A stretch of 64,000 bases of DNA, taken from NCBI GenBank assembly GCA_946807835.1, contig OX327711.1, positions 11,443,501 through 11,507,500 of the forward strand, read 5' to 3'. The notes below the pieces were generated by a model. That model worked only from the letters and a program-made list of their open reading frames with translations. It searched no databases and had not been told where the DNA came from. Positions 1 through 12,029 of the stretch are shown piece by piece. Both the position numbers and the translations under genes were made by a program. Source of the DNA: Ailanthus altissimus (Eukaryota; Streptophyta; Magnoliopsida; Sapindales; Simaroubaceae). Numbering within the stretch: position 1 is the stretch's first letter; each line of letters begins with the position of its first letter.

Positions 1-1195
1 AAACCTAAAGAGTCCCAATATGAAATTTACTCTTTGAGTACTTGGGCAGTTTACCGTATTGAATGGTTCAAAATAGTATAATTCAGCAAATTACTAAGGC
101 TAAGTTAACTAAAGTATATGGTTAAATGGTAGGACCCACATTAGGTTAACTTGGTAACCTAGTAAGGATATAAATATAATTTTACTTTATGATTATTTAA
201 TTGTTAAATAATTAAAATAAATATTTATTTATTTAATTGTTAAATAAATGATTTAACTTAACTATGGTTAAAGGTTAACCATATGGTTAAGTTAAGTTAA
301 CCTTGCTTGATGATTAAGTAAAGGTTAACCTAACCATGATTAAGTTAGTTAACTATGATTAAAATATTTAAATGTTTATTTAGCTTAAGGGTTAAGTTAA
401 ACTAACCTAACTAAGGTTAAATGTTAACTATAGTTAGGTTAAGTTAAATTAAATGCAAATGAAATTTAAATTAGTTTGAAATTTATGCATTAGTATATAA
501 AGGGAAATGAAATTTAAAATTCATAATTTTTTTAGATTTTACAATTTTGGTGGCCATTTCAATTTAAGAAATTGGAATTCTTTGTTTTGTGTTTTAAGTG
601 TTAGAACAACGAAACAAATATATAAATGGTTACTAAATGTAATAACTAAAATAGATTTGTTTTAATTGTTCAATAGTTGAACAAAAGATAAATAAATTAA
701 TTTAATTTGATTAGAACAAATGATAAGTGTTTTTGTTTGGCTAAAAAATTAAGAGAGAAATGAAGAACGAAAATTGAAATGTTTTAAGAGTTGAAAATAT
801 TTTCTATTCATCATCTTCTCCAATTAATTTAGCCATTAAAACATGAATTAAATTTATTTTTATTCAAGAGTTGAATAAAAAGAAAAACAAATTTAACTAA
901 GTTAAAGAGTTTAACTTTGAATTAAGTTTAAGAGTTAAACTAAATGCTGGATTAACATACTGCTATTCTAGACAATCAAACCCACCCTTGTTGATTGGTA
1001 GGATTGATCAAAGTTTTATTTCATGGTGGACTTCAAGCAAATTCATCCAAAGGCTTCATGGGTTAAATTTCTCAATCTCGTTTTTCATTTGATAAATATG
1101 TATTATATGTGTTTATTGTATTAATTTTAATCTTCCGCTGTGCAAATATATGTATGAGATATGTATATTTTTTGTATGATGAACACATCCTAGAT
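1..1195 (+). mobile_element. Partial LTR, 5' end outside the window
   Basis: The first ~75 bases share spaced words with the inside of the solo LTR at about 3900-3985: AGAGTC, a TACTC-type word, TACCG, then ATTGAAT. The window therefore opens inside an LTR of the same broad family. A TATA-box-like stretch lies at 494-503, followed by a long A/T-rich leader. Between about 240 and 460 the sequence is dense in GTTAAC/GGTTAA words, many palindromic. The right end is uncertain: no coding sequence, primer-binding site or target duplication could be placed, and the limit near 1195 is where LTR-like sequence gives way to transposase-like sequence. No gene is visible. Confidence 0.5.
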
Positions 1196-1439
1196 GCAAG
1201 CACCCTAGAATAATCAACACCCAACACATTGCAAATTGGAAATAGGTATAAACTAGGTGTCTTGCGTTCACTTGCCTGATTTGTTTTTGTGTTGAAATTA
1301 ATGGTTTGTTTGATTTTATTAATGGTGTGAATAAGGAATTAAATTGGTTTATAGTTTCTTATTTAATTGGTTTGTTTGACATTGTTATTTGATAAGAATA
1401 ATGTGATTTATAGTTTTTGTTATTCTATTTAACACAAAT

Positions 1440-2747
1440 GGGAGAGTGAAAACTTAAAGTAGAATTTTGTGGTATGCATGTTACTCTTGAAGAGAATGAT
1501 ATAGATTATAGTAGTTGAGTAGCTTTGAACAATGATATGATGAGGATAGTATTTCAAAGATATAGGTATGAGTAGCTTGGAATTGTGCTATAGTCTAATG
1601 AGAAAGTTGACATTACTACTTCAGATATGAATATATTGAACTTTATGAGTTGGTTATTGGAGAAAGGGGATAAAGTTTTAAATTTCAAATGAAGTCTATT
1701 CTATTGTTAGTAGAAAAAACAAAACCAACCTTTCCAAAAAAAAAAAAAAAAACCTCTACTAACCATTATCAGCATAACCAATCCCTTCCATTAATACCAC
1801 CATAAAGAGCAGCCCATGAAAACACAATTAGTCCAACTTACTACCATCAATAGAACCAACCCAATGCAACGCCACCAATAAAAGCAAACCATGAAGTCAC
1901 AACTAGCTCCACTCACCATCTTAAGCAAAACTAGCCAAACTCAACACCATTAGCAGAAGCAAATCCATAAGTCATAAACAACCCTACTCACCACCATTAA
2001 CACAACCACCATTTGAAATCACAACTAGCTTCACCCAACACCAGCAGCATAACCAACCTATAAAAACAGAACCAGCCCCAAATATTAACATGAACACTCC
2101 AAATGCAAACCTATTAGATGATTATATTTTTAGTGAAGACTCCATCAACTAGAAAAATAATGATATTAGAGATGTATTGAAAAGTGATAGTGTGATTGAT
2201 GAAGACAACGTCATTGACCTTAGTAAAGACTCAAATGGCATAGAAGATGATCAATTGTTTGATTATAATAGTGTTGATGATGCAACACTCCCTAGTAGTA
2301 ATAAAGGCAAAGAAGATATGGCAGAAAAGATAGCTAAGGAGATTAGGAACAAAATTTACAGGAGAGTAGGTGATGAAGAGGTGCATTTTGAAATTGGTAA
2401 GGTGTTTATAAGTTTCAGGGACTTTATAAATACATTGAAAAATCATGCAAATTAGGAAAGTAAATTCTACATTGGGTTAAAAATGATAAGCTTAAAGTGA
2501 CTGCCAAGTGTGCACTGGCAAATTGTGAATTGAGAATTCATGCTTCTGTCTTAGTGGCCAAAATTAATTTCATGGTGAAAATCTTGAGAGATGAACATAC
2601 ATGCTTGAAAGTTTACAAGAACCCTGAAGACATAAGCATATGGGTGGCAGAAAAATTGTTTCACAGAAAAAGGATAATCCTGGAATCAAAATATCAGCCA
2701 TGGCTGTAGAGTTACATAAGAGGCTTAGCACATCCATTATAAGAAAG
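1440..2747 (+). pseudogene. MuDR/MULE transposase pseudogene, N-terminal part
   Basis: Broken reading frames give the N-terminal half of a plant Mutator-like transposase. Residues read around 1470-1690 resemble the variable leader. 2177-2453 encodes an acidic linker (IDEDNVIDLSKDS) ending in FEIGKVFISFRDF, and 2494-2708 encodes VTAKCALANCELRIHAS followed by DEHTC. Both match the MuDR N-terminal DNA-binding domain, which has a Cys...Cys...His-x-Cys pattern. Several stops and frameshifts separate the pieces, so it is dead. A solo LTR interrupts it at 2748 and the protein resumes at 4948. In active elements this protein binds the terminal repeats and catalyses cut-and-paste transposition in the nucleus. 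No terminal inverted repeats of this element were found. Confidence 0.8.
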
Positions 2748-4947
2748 TGTTAGATTTTGTGCTTATGTGTCATTTTAATATTGTATGAATATTAATTATT
2801 TAATATTTATACAATAAATATTTTGAATAATATCATTAATATTAAATAATATATGACAAGATGCTTGTAACATTTAAGACATTATGTGATCTAAATGAGT
2901 TTAAATCTAATCTAAAAGACTTTAGACCAGGGTTAAGAGTTAACAATACTGTGAGTTATAATTGCTAAGGGTTAGCACTACTAAGAATTAACAGGTTATA
3001 AGAGTCAGCAAAATCTAAAAAGTTAAAGTCTTGTCTGAAATGAGACAAAGACCCGATGGTATACTAGTAATGACATAGTTACAAATTATTGTAAATAGTG
3101 CTAAGAAATATAATTGTGCAAGTATATTTTTGAACGTTATATTTCTGATCTATTTTCACTGAATGGGTCTGTTGATGGAAATCTTATTTAATATAGATTG
3201 ATGTATGTCTATATCTAGATGGTCTAAATGGTTAGTCTTAGCAAATCATAATCTTAGTGAAAGCTCATACAAATATACAGGTATTCAGTGAGGGTTATGT
3301 ACTGAACAGGCATAATTAAGATCTCCAATAGACATCCTATAAAGCTGCTAATGGATGATCCTTTCGAGTTAAGTAATATTTGTAATCTCTTGACCTGAGC
3401 ACAACGGTAGACTTGTGAGTGATCCACCATATTTAGGTTTCACACATATCAGAAACATTTTATGGTTTGACCATTGGGTGTCGCTGGGTATGATTCGATG
3501 CTTATGGAGTCTGGAGTGTGTAAAAATAGGATCCGCTAACTCATATGAGTGAGTTGTATATCCAGATGCTCTAAGATTTTGTTTCAGAAAATCTTATGGC
3601 CATAAGTAACTAACTAGGGAAAAGTATTTTTTATATGAGAAACAATATTGCAAAAGTGTTTGCAGATATTGTTTATAGGAATACAAATCTGGAGATAAGT
3701 TCTAAAGTTAAACATATAGAGACTAGACAGTGATGATCTATGTCTCTATTCTTTCAGGATATAAATTACGGAGAGGTTATATGAATATATATTAACCTTA
3801 ACTTGTATGGTTCAACACGCTGTTTTGATATTTTCATAGCGTGTGTGTAGAGCATCGTTTATGAACTTACAAAAGAGTTTTGTAAAATAAAATTAGTGTG
3901 AACCTAGAGAGTCTCACTATATAGAGTGTACTCGTTGTGCACTAAGGTATTATACCGGATTGAATAGTTTAATTTAGAAAGTTTTTAAAAAATTAAAGTT
4001 ATTTCATGGTTTCTCAGGGAGATGATAGGGCTTAAATATTAAACCCGAGATCTCAACAAGTGGGACTAGCCACTTTATCATTTCTATTGGATGCCACATA
4101 TCATGCCATTAATTTATAATGGCATGACATATGGCATGGTTTTATTGGTCCATTTATTAAGTGCTAATAATTCATTTTGCCAAGCATATGAGATTTGCTA
4201 AAGTTGATTAAATGAATTGTTTAATTTAATTCATGTTATGAGATGCCAAAATTTTGGCAAAAATGAATGGCTTTATATTAATTGATGCCATGTTTTAATT
4301 CAGCCAAATTCATTATTTAACAAGTTGTGCCAAATTACTTTTATTGAATCTTTGTCATGCTTTTTTTAAGCATGAACTGTAAGTTTCTAATTCATCATTT
4401 GTAATTAAAGGAACTGTCATGCTTTTGTATTAAGCATGACATGTCTTTTTGTGAAGCATGATTTGGAGAACTAATTTTGATAATATTCAGCCAAGTCTTT
4501 CCTTACTCTTATTTATGTTTTTAACAAGCATGAAAAGGTAAAATTCATGCCTTGTCATGCTTCTTATCAATTGGCCACTCACTTATTTTTAATTGGTCTA
4601 ATTTAAGGCAACCAAAGCTATAAATAGCCAATTTTAAGTCATTAGTGAATAAAAGTGCTATAAGCAAAAAACACATATAAAGGTTCGAGAGAAATTAGAG
4701 AAGCAAGTATTGCTTCAGGTAAAATATTCCAGTAAGAAAAAAGGTTGTCATTATAGCTTAAAGGATTTCACCCAGTTCTAGACCAGAGCTGCGCAAAGCA
4801 TGCTTCAAGGGTGAGTTCCCTAATATCTCATTAGTGTAATGAGATGTTTGTTAATATTTCGTTGTACTTATTTTATGTATGTGTAATGTGTAAATTAAAA
4901 AAATTAATTAAAATGTACACGGTCACCCTATACATAGTGCACATTCA
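2748..4947 (+). mobile_element. Solo LTR (2200 bp) inserted in the MULE transposase
   Basis: The segment begins TGTTAGATT and ends ACATTCA, with the TG...CA ends of an LTR. GAAAG flanks it exactly on both sides (2743-2747 and 4948-4952), a 5-bp target duplication. Removing it rejoins the two halves of the MULE transposase. No gag, pol, primer-binding site or second LTR lies inside, so it is a solo LTR left by LTR-LTR recombination. A TATA box (CTATAAATAGCC) at 4618-4629 marks its promoter. The stretch 4330-4560 repeats the word AAGCATGA and its complement many times. The size suggests a large-LTR family; the superfamily cannot be decided without internal sequence. Confidence 0.85.
4618..4629 (+). 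promoter_or_regulatory. TATA box of the solo LTR
   Basis: CTATAAATAGCC is a close match to the plant TATA consensus. It sits about 320 bases before the LTR's 3' end, where the U3/R boundary of an LTR promoter is expected. Transcription from it would run rightward into the MULE remnant. Activity is not shown. Confidence 0.5.
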
Positions 4948-6340
4948 GAAAGAGGCTGTATAAAGTTAAAAGGAAAAGTGTTAAAGCTGACTGACTCTAA
5001 TTATTCCAAATTCTATACAATTCTACCTGATTATGCCAATATAATTTCCATCACAAATAGTAGGGCCACATTTAAGATAATGGTAGAGTTATGAGGTGAT
5101 TGAAGTACTTATTTTAAAAGAATATTCATCAATTTTAAGGCTCAACAGCAAGGTTTTTCGAAAGGATGTAAGAGAGACATTGGCTTTTATATATGTCATC
5201 TAAAATGGGAATTTGGATGCCTTTTACTCTTTGTTATGTTTATGGATGCCAATAATGAAACTTTCCCTTTGGCAATTTGTATCTGTGATAAAGAAAAAGA
5301 AGACGGTTAGACTTGGTCTTTAAAACTATTCAAAGAGTATTTGGACATTTAAAATCACATGGCCATCATCACCTTTATGTTTGATAGATAGAAGGGAATA
5401 ATTGATATTGTAAATAAGGTGTTCACTGGAATGACTGTTACATTTTGTGCAAGTATATTTATGCCAACTTTAGGAAAAAGTTCCTAAGTGAGTTGTTAAG
5501 AGAGTATTTCTGGAAGGTAGCTAAAGTAATAAATTAGTTTTACTTTAATCTTACCATTAAGAGGGTGTAGTAAGGCAAACTTGCACATCAGAAGCTAATG
5601 AACAATCAGCATATGGGTCTGTCATTATTTTGATCCATTTTACAAGGCAAATCATGTGATAAACAATATGTGTGAATCTTGGAATGGATTTTTAATGAGC
5701 ATAAAAAGATTATTGGGTATCAATTGATTGAGTTCATAAGGATGAAGATCATGAAAATGATGATTAGAAGAAGAAAGAAAGCTAAGGCTTAGGATTCAAT
5801 CCTGCCTCTAAGGGTTCAAAAAAACTTAGAAAAATAGAAAGGGCAGCAAGACATGTTATGGTTGTCAAAACAAGTAAAACAGACTTTGAAGTGGTAAAGT
5901 ATGTATTTGAAACTGAAAGGCATTATGTTATAGATTTGACCAAACATGAATATGACTGTATGAGGTAATAAATTAGTGGCTTATCTTGTAAGCATACTCT
6001 AGCTTGCATAGTCCACTCATGTCAAGATCCAGTCAATTATGTGAATAAGAGTCTAACTAAAGATTATCATCTTGAAAGTTATTTTAAGACTCTTCATCGA
6101 ATTTTGGATAATACTACCTAGCCGAACGTAGACAATCCTAAGCTATTGGCCTAAATTAAGCTTATTTAGCCTGGAAGACCCAAGACCAAAAAAAGAAGGG
6201 AGTCCAATGAAGCACATAGTGACAATACAAGTACTACAAAGAAATATTAAATAAGATGTGGCCTCTGTAAAGACATGGGGCATAACAGAAAAATGAGCCC
6301 TCAAAAATAGGTGACAACCTATTAACAATATTAATATTTG
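4948..6340 (+). pseudogene. MuDR/MULE transposase pseudogene, catalytic and C-terminal part
   Basis: This continues the transposase after the solo LTR. 4980-5160 reads as the segment before the catalytic domain (NYSKFYTILPDYANI, then FKAQQQGFSKGC). 5160-5520 gives the MULE DDE domain: CHLKWEFG, then MDANNETFPLAICICDKE and MAIITFMFDR.KGIIDIVNKVF. 5930-6120 resembles the SWIM zinc finger (ISGLSCKHTLACIVHSC) followed by YVNKSLTKDYHLESYF. 6250-6305 is the terminal zinc knuckle, RCGLCKDMGHNRK. Frameshifts and stops are frequent throughout, so no product is possible. The domain order (N-terminal domain, DDE, SWIM, CCHC) is that of plant MuDR-class proteins. Confidence 0.8.
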
Positions 6341-6944
6341 TTGAATTTTTTTCTGTCATGGTAGTTAGTATTTCACACATTAGTTTTGATTCATGCAGAT
6401 AAGAGATGGATAATGCAACTTTGGTAATGTAACCTTATAAGTTTAATTCTACTTATCATATCAATTATTCACCTTAAATTAATTGCTATGGTCTTTATTT
6501 TTTATAGGGTCAGCAATAAGTGCTTTTCAACTTATTCCAAAAAGGAAAAATAAGTTTCCTATGAAATTAGGGCTTGCTTCCAACCAGCCTTTGCCTCTTT
6601 AACGATGAATATAACATATTTATTAACAAGGTATATTTCTTCCTTATTTTCGTATATAGTAAGGCCTTGTCCTAACACCCTAAACTTCTTTGTTTGGTTG
6701 TAATTTCTTAAAGTTTTTATTCATTTATGCAGCAATAATGGAAAGAAGCAGCTGGTTACAGTATTAGTTGTAAGAAACAATATCAATAGTATAGTATACA
6801 GCTCTGACCATACATGACATAGGAGTATCTGATCACATAGAGGTAAAAATAGAACCAAATGAATTCAAGTTAGTTACATTCGTACACTAAAGACTCAAGG
6901 AAAGGTAATGAATTTCAAAGGTAAATTTAGAATTTATCTGGTAC
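6341..6944. other. AT-rich flank between the MULE remnant and the gypsy element
   Basis: No convincing coding sequence. It is probably the 3' non-coding part of the MULE plus old intergenic DNA, up to the left LTR at 6945. I could not find a MULE terminal inverted repeat here. Confidence 0.4.
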
Positions 6945-7674
6945 TGTTTCGGAAGGAATTTCAGGGTAATATTCATACTACTAGAAAATTATATGTGTCT
7001 AGTTCTAAATCTTTTTTACAGCACATGAATATAAGTTTTCTAGAGTAAGTTGAATCCTAATAACTAAAGAAAAGTTAGACAGTTAGTAGGTGAGCCAATT
7101 CTTGACAACTTGCAAGAATTGAAGACTTTTGTTTCCATCCAAGACTTAAGGGCATGCTTTGTTGAATTAGAGCATATTATGTTTGAATTTTGATACTTTA
7201 TTTATTGCATTAGCTGTATTTGTAGACTTTTGGTGTAAGGATAGTTGTAAGTCTTAGTTATTGTCTTTTAAAATTTGTCAACTCCCAACCATTAAGTTTA
7301 AATGTTGTAATAAGTGCTTTCCAGTAGCCCTCCTAAGAACTCTCTATAAATACCAAGAAGGATGAGAGGAGAGGGGCAGAGAGTGAATTTTATATTACTT
7401 GTATGTGAGAGAGTTCTCTTATGAGAGTTTCTACATTTAACTCTGTATCTCTTGGGTGGATTCTTTAGAGTGGTGAGTTTGAGTTCTGTATCTCTTGTAG
7501 GATTCTTTCGGTAGTGAATGATTCTGTATCCCATTGTAATTCTCTTGTGTGGTGAACTTGGTTTTGTACTAATTTTACTTTATCAGTGTTTGAATTTATT
7601 TTAATAAAAGTGAGTGTTTGTTTTTATTCTTCCAATCTTGTTGTATTCTTTTCTAAACACTTGAGCCTGCATCA
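6945..7674 (+). repeat. 5' LTR of gypsy element 1
   Basis: Starts TGTTTCGG and ends GCATCA. It is collinear with 12030-12758. It carries a TATA box (7344-7354) and an AATAAAAG polyadenylation-like word near its end. A minus-strand open frame of 78 codons inside it is repeated in the other LTR and is not a gene. Confidence 0.9.
7344..7354 (+). promoter_or_regulatory. TATA box in the 5' LTR of gypsy element 1
   Basis: CTATAAATACC is conserved at the matching place in the 3' LTR (12429-12439). It sits about 330 bases before the LTR end, as expected for the U3/R boundary that starts the genomic RNA. Confidence 0.6.
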
Positions 7675-7678
7675 GTTT

Positions 7679-7690
7679 TGGTATCAAAGT
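7679..7690 (+). other. Primer-binding site of gypsy element 1
   Basis: TGGTATCAAAGT lies four bases after the LTR. It differs at two positions from TGGTATCAGAGC, the usual initiator-Met tRNA-complementary site. The same canonical site is seen unmutated in the element at 54224. Confidence 0.7.
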
Positions 7691-7717
7691 ATTTGGTTAA
7701 TTTTGGCTTTGTCTTTA

Positions 7718-8790
7718 ATGGCCAAAGGTCATAGATTTGTTCCAACAATTGAAGAACAGCTAGCAGCTCAAGCTGATACACGAGACATTCTAATTGAAGA
7801 ATTGAGACAATAAATTCAGTAACTTCAACAACGTTTAGAACGTTTCAAAGATCGAGGTAAAGCAGTGCAATGTGAAGATCTCGATAATGGTTCTTCTAGC
7901 AATGATAAAGGTAATACAATTTCTTTTCACCAAGCTAAATCTCATTTTTCTGGTGATAGTTCTCTTATTCATCCAAATGTTATAAGAAATATAACCTTTA
8001 GAAATAATCATCGAGATTTCCATGTAAAAGTGAAAATACCAAATTTTGAGGGTAAAATGCACCCAGATGAGTTTGTGGAATGGTTGAACACTATAGAAAG
8101 AATTTTTTATTATCAAGATGTCCCAGAAAATCAAAACGTAAAAGTCGTTGCTATAAAACTTAAAAAGTATGCTTCTTTATGGTGGGCAAATCTGAGGAAA
8201 CAAAGGATATATGAAGGTAAAAACGTAAGATCGTGGCCTGGGAGAAGATGAAACGATAGCTTAAGAGGAAATATCTTTCGGACAACTATCGGCAAGATAT
8301 TTTTCTCAAACTTTACAACTTTTGTCAAAAGGAGCTTTCTGTAGAAGACTACACTGCAGAATTCGATCATCTCATGCTGAAATACAATATGGCTGAACAA
8401 GAAGAACATACAATTGCATGTTATCTTGGGGGTTTAAGACCTGAGATTTCAAACATTGTGTAATTACAACCATACTGGACTTATGGAGATGTTTGTAGAC
8501 TTGCACTTAAGGTGGAGAATCAACAAAAGATAGCATGCAGCGGCAATTCTTGATTCTTGACAAGAGAGGATTTTTCTAACCAGGGAAGTACTTCCAACTC
8601 TAAGACCATTCTTACTGCCAAACCTACTATAAGAACTTCTTCAAAGAATGATGGTGTCTCTAACCAAAAGAAGCAAAATCATTCCTCCAACACTAATTCT
8701 CATTAATGTTTCAAATGCCAAGGATATGGACATATTGCTTCTGAATGCCCAAATCGTAGGATTATGACACTTGTTGAAGAAGAAGATTGA
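7718..8790 (+). pseudogene. gag: gag of gypsy element 1, frameshifted
   Basis: Starts MAKGHRFVPTIEEQLAAQ, shortly after the primer-binding site. The capsid core is read at 8010-8530: VKIPNFEGKMHPDEFVEWL and LWWANLRKQR in one frame, then EKMKRKLKRKYL, FDHLMLKYNM and YLGGLRPEI after a frameshift near 8230. A CCHC zinc knuckle (CFKCQGYGHIASEC) is at 8707-8748. This is the standard plant Ty3 gag plan: a retrotransposon-gag domain that forms the particle, then an RNA-binding knuckle. In-frame stops at 7811, 8461, 8552 and 8704 show it is dead. Confidence 0.85.
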
Positions 8791-8919
8791 GAACAACCAT
8801 GTAGAACCTGAGGAAGACAATAAAGATATAACTTATGACGATGAAGGTGAAACTCTCATCCTTCGTAAAGTTTTAAGTGCTGTCTATGAAGAAAAAGAAG
8901 AAGATTAATTGCGAAAAAA

Positions 8920-9260
8920 TATTTTTCATACCATGTGTACTTCTCATGGCAAGGTAGGGAATGTTATAATTGATAGGGGTAGTTTTAAAAATGTAGCTTC
9001 TGCACAAATGGTAGAAACATTGGCCTAAAAACAGTATGCATCCTTAACCATACAAGCTTTCTTGGCTCAAAAAGAGAAATGGAATTAAGATAAATCAACA
9101 CTGCCTAGTATCATTTTTTATTAGAAAAAACTATAAAGATGAAGTTTGGTGTGATGTTATTCCAATGGATGCTTGTCATTTGCTTCTTGGTTGTCCAAGG
9201 TAATATGATAGAAAAATTATTCATGATGGCCATAAAACACTTATTCTTTTGTCAAAGATG
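8920..9260 (+). pseudogene. Aspartic protease region of gypsy element 1
   Basis: Reads TSHGKVGNVIIDRGSFKNVASAQMVE, the start of the retropepsin-like domain. The active-site triplet, normally Asp-Ser/Thr-Gly, reads Asp-Arg-Gly here. Further on the frame is broken repeatedly (…SNGCLSFASWLS, where CHLLLGCPR-type sequence is expected). The domain would cut the Gag-Pol polyprotein in a working element. Confidence 0.7.
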
Positions 9261-9274
9261 GTGTTGAAGTCATT

Positions 9275-10935
9275 TTGGGTCCTTCTAAGATGATCAATAT
9301 TCCTAAGCCTTTTAAAGGGGAGGAAAATAATTTCTTAACTCTTTTTAAATGTAAGAGGGAATTTTCAAAGGTTGATGAAGCCTTTGCTCTTGTGGTGTTT
9401 GAAAAAAACAATGATAGTTCTGAGCCATCTTTTATAATGAAGAAGCTGCTTCAATAATTTCATGATGTAGTACTAGTTGAGATACCACTAGGATTGCTTT
9501 TCATGAGAGACATTCAACATGGCATTGATCTTATTCCAGAACCTGTTCTACCAAATAAAGTAGCCTACAAAATGAGTCATAAGAAGCATGCTGAACTTCA
9601 AAGTCAAGTAAATGAGCTTTTGTCCAAAGGCTTAATTGAAGAAAGTAAGAGCCTTTATGCTATTCCTGCTCTCCTTATGCCCAAGAAGAATGGTTCTTTT
9701 CGTATGTGTGTGGATAGTAGAGCTGTCAACAAAATTATCGTTGATTATTGCTTCCTAATTCCTCGACTTGATGATCTTCTTGACCAACTGTATGGAGCTT
9801 GTATTTTCTCCAAGATTGATCTACGAAGTGGATACCATCAAATGAGAATGAAACCAGGTGCGAATGGAAGACACCATTCAAAACAAGAGATGGGCTTTAT
9901 GAATAGAAGGTCATACCTTTTGGACTTTCAAATGCTCCCAGTACTTTCATGCATTTAATGAATCATGTTCTGAAGCCCTACATTGGAAGATTCGTTGTTG
10001 TCTACTTTAATGACATTCTTGTGTATAGCAAAGATGAAGAACAACACTTAGATCATCTTCACCAAGTTTCAACACTTTGAGAAAACAGAAGCTTTATGTC
10101 AACCTAAAGAAATGTGAGTTCTTCTCAAATTGCCTTATCTTTTTAAGCTATGTAGTCTCTAAAGATGGAATCAAAATGGATCTTAATAAGGTAGAAGCTA
10201 TTTTGAACTGGCTTATTCCTCAAACTCTTCATGATGTTCGAAGCTTTCATGGATTAGCTTCATTTTACCGGCGTTTTATTAAAGGATTTAGTTCAATCAT
10301 GGCACCAATCACTGAATGTTTAAAGGGTGATCACTTCAACTGGACAAATAAAGCACAAAGAATTTTCGACGTCATCAAAGCAAAGGTAATCCAAGCCCTT
10401 ATTCTTGCATTACCTTATTTTGACAAAGTGTTCGAGGTTGAATGAGATGCATCAAATGTGAGAATTGGCGTTGTCCTTAGTCAAAAGAAGGTAAACCCAT
10501 TGCTTTCTTCAGTGAAAAATTGTGTGATTCACGCAAGAAGTATTCTACTTATGATAAAGAGTTCTATGCTATTTATCGAGCTCTAGATCATTGGAGTCAT
10601 TATCTTCTTCCAAAATCTTTTGTTTTTTATTCTGATCATGAAGCATTTAAGTTCATAAATAGCCAGCACAAACTTAATAAGCGTCATGCTCATTGGGTTG
10701 AATTTCTTCAATCCTTCAACTTCACCATTAAGCACAAATCTGAAGTTCAAAATGTGGTGGCTGATGCATTAAGTCGAAAATATTCCTTGCTAGTGAAGGA
10801 ACTCTACAAAGACGATGCTTCTTTTGGAAAAATCACAGAAAACTGTAAGCATGGCTCTTTTCAACATTTTCTGTTGCATGATGGGTATCTTTTTAAAGGC
10901 AACCGCTTGTGTATTCCCCAATGTTCTCTTTGAGA
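9275..10935 (+). pseudogene. pol: Reverse transcriptase and RNase H of gypsy element 1
   Basis: RT signatures occur in order: MSHKKHAELQSQVNELLSKG, IPALLMPKKNGSFRMCVD, LDDLLDQLYGACIFSKIDL followed by RSGYHQ, then after a frameshift near 9865 [16 protein letters not shown] and [12 protein letters not shown]. The catalytic YxDD box at 10003-10014 reads YFND, so the first of its two aspartates is lost. The connection and RNase H domains follow ([55 protein letters not shown]). A stop at 10442 falls at the start of RNase H, where DASN would follow. The domains would copy element RNA into DNA; this copy cannot. Confidence 0.88.
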
Positions 10936-11995
10936 GTCTATTATCAAATAATCTCATGATGATGAACTTGGCGGACATTTTGGGAGAGACAAGACTTTGG
11001 CATTGATACAAGAAAAATTTTATTGGCCAAAGATGAAGAAGAATATTCAGAGGTATGTGGATAGGTGTAAAATCTGTCATGTGGCTAAGAGTGATGGCCA
11101 AAATACTGGTTTGTACACTGCACTTCCTGTTCCTACAACGCATTAGAAAGATGTTAGCATGGATTTTGTTGTGGGATTACCAAGAACTCAAAAAAATAAA
11201 GATTCTGTCATGGTGGTGGTGGATCATTTTTCCAAAATGGCGCACTTCGTTCCTTGCAACAAGACTTTTAATGCTTCCCATGTAGCTGACTTATATTTTC
11301 AAGAAATTGTGAAAATACATGGAATTCCTAAGACTATCGTCTCAGATAGTGATACTAAGTTCATGAGTCACTTTTGGCGCACTCTTTGGAGAAAGCTTGG
11401 AACTCAACTTAATTTCAGTTCTTTCTATTATCCTCAAACTGATAGACAAACAGAAGTTACAAATCGCAGTTTGGAAAACCTTTTGAGGTATTATGTTGGA
11501 AAGAACATCCGTCAATGGGATCTTATTTTGGCTCAAGTTGAATTTGCTTACAATCGGACAAAAGGCCAATCTACGGGTTATAGTCTGTTTGAAATTGTTC
11601 ATGGTTAGAATCCCACAAACCCATTGGATTTAGTCCTTTTTCCCATTACTCACCAATTTAGTGCAAATGCTGAAGAACGAGTGAAGAACATAAAAAATTG
11701 CATGAAGAAGTTAGGAAGAAAATATTGAAGCAAAATGAGAAGTACTAAAAGAGTGCCAATAAGCATTGCAAGAAAATAGAATTTCAAAAAGGAGATTTAG
11801 TTTAGGTTCATCTCAGAAAAGAAAGGTTCCCTCGTGGCAAGTTTGCTAAACTTAAACCGAGAGTTGATAGACCATTTAAGATGATAAAACGAATTGGGGA
11901 AATACATACAGAATTGAGAATTTAGAATCTTATGGTGTTTCCGATGTATTCAATGTTGCTGATCTATCTCCTTACAAGGATGATAACGAAATGGA
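10936..11995 (+). pseudogene. Integrase of gypsy element 1
   Basis: The zinc-binding N-terminus is read at about 10950-11095 (GGHFGRDKTLALIQEKF, then CKICHVAKS). The catalytic core has its first Asp in MDFVVGLPR (11159), its second in VSDSDTKF (about 11338) and its Glu region in PQTDRQTEVTNRSLENLLR (about 11435). The GPY/F-type C-terminus is read near 11790-11990 (LRKERFPRGKFAKLKPR, and DVFNVADLSPY after frame changes). Stops lie at 11143 and 11606. The usual DRD before TKF reads DSD. No chromodomain is evident before the 3' LTR. Confidence 0.85.
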
Positions 11996-12029
11996 CTCGA
12001 GGTCGAGTTTTTTCCAACTAAGGGAGTAC

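Noticed and set aside
7298..7534. 78-codon minus-strand frame, repeated at 12383-12619
   Set aside because: It lies wholly in the LTRs of gypsy element 1 and appears twice because the LTRs are copies; no domain.
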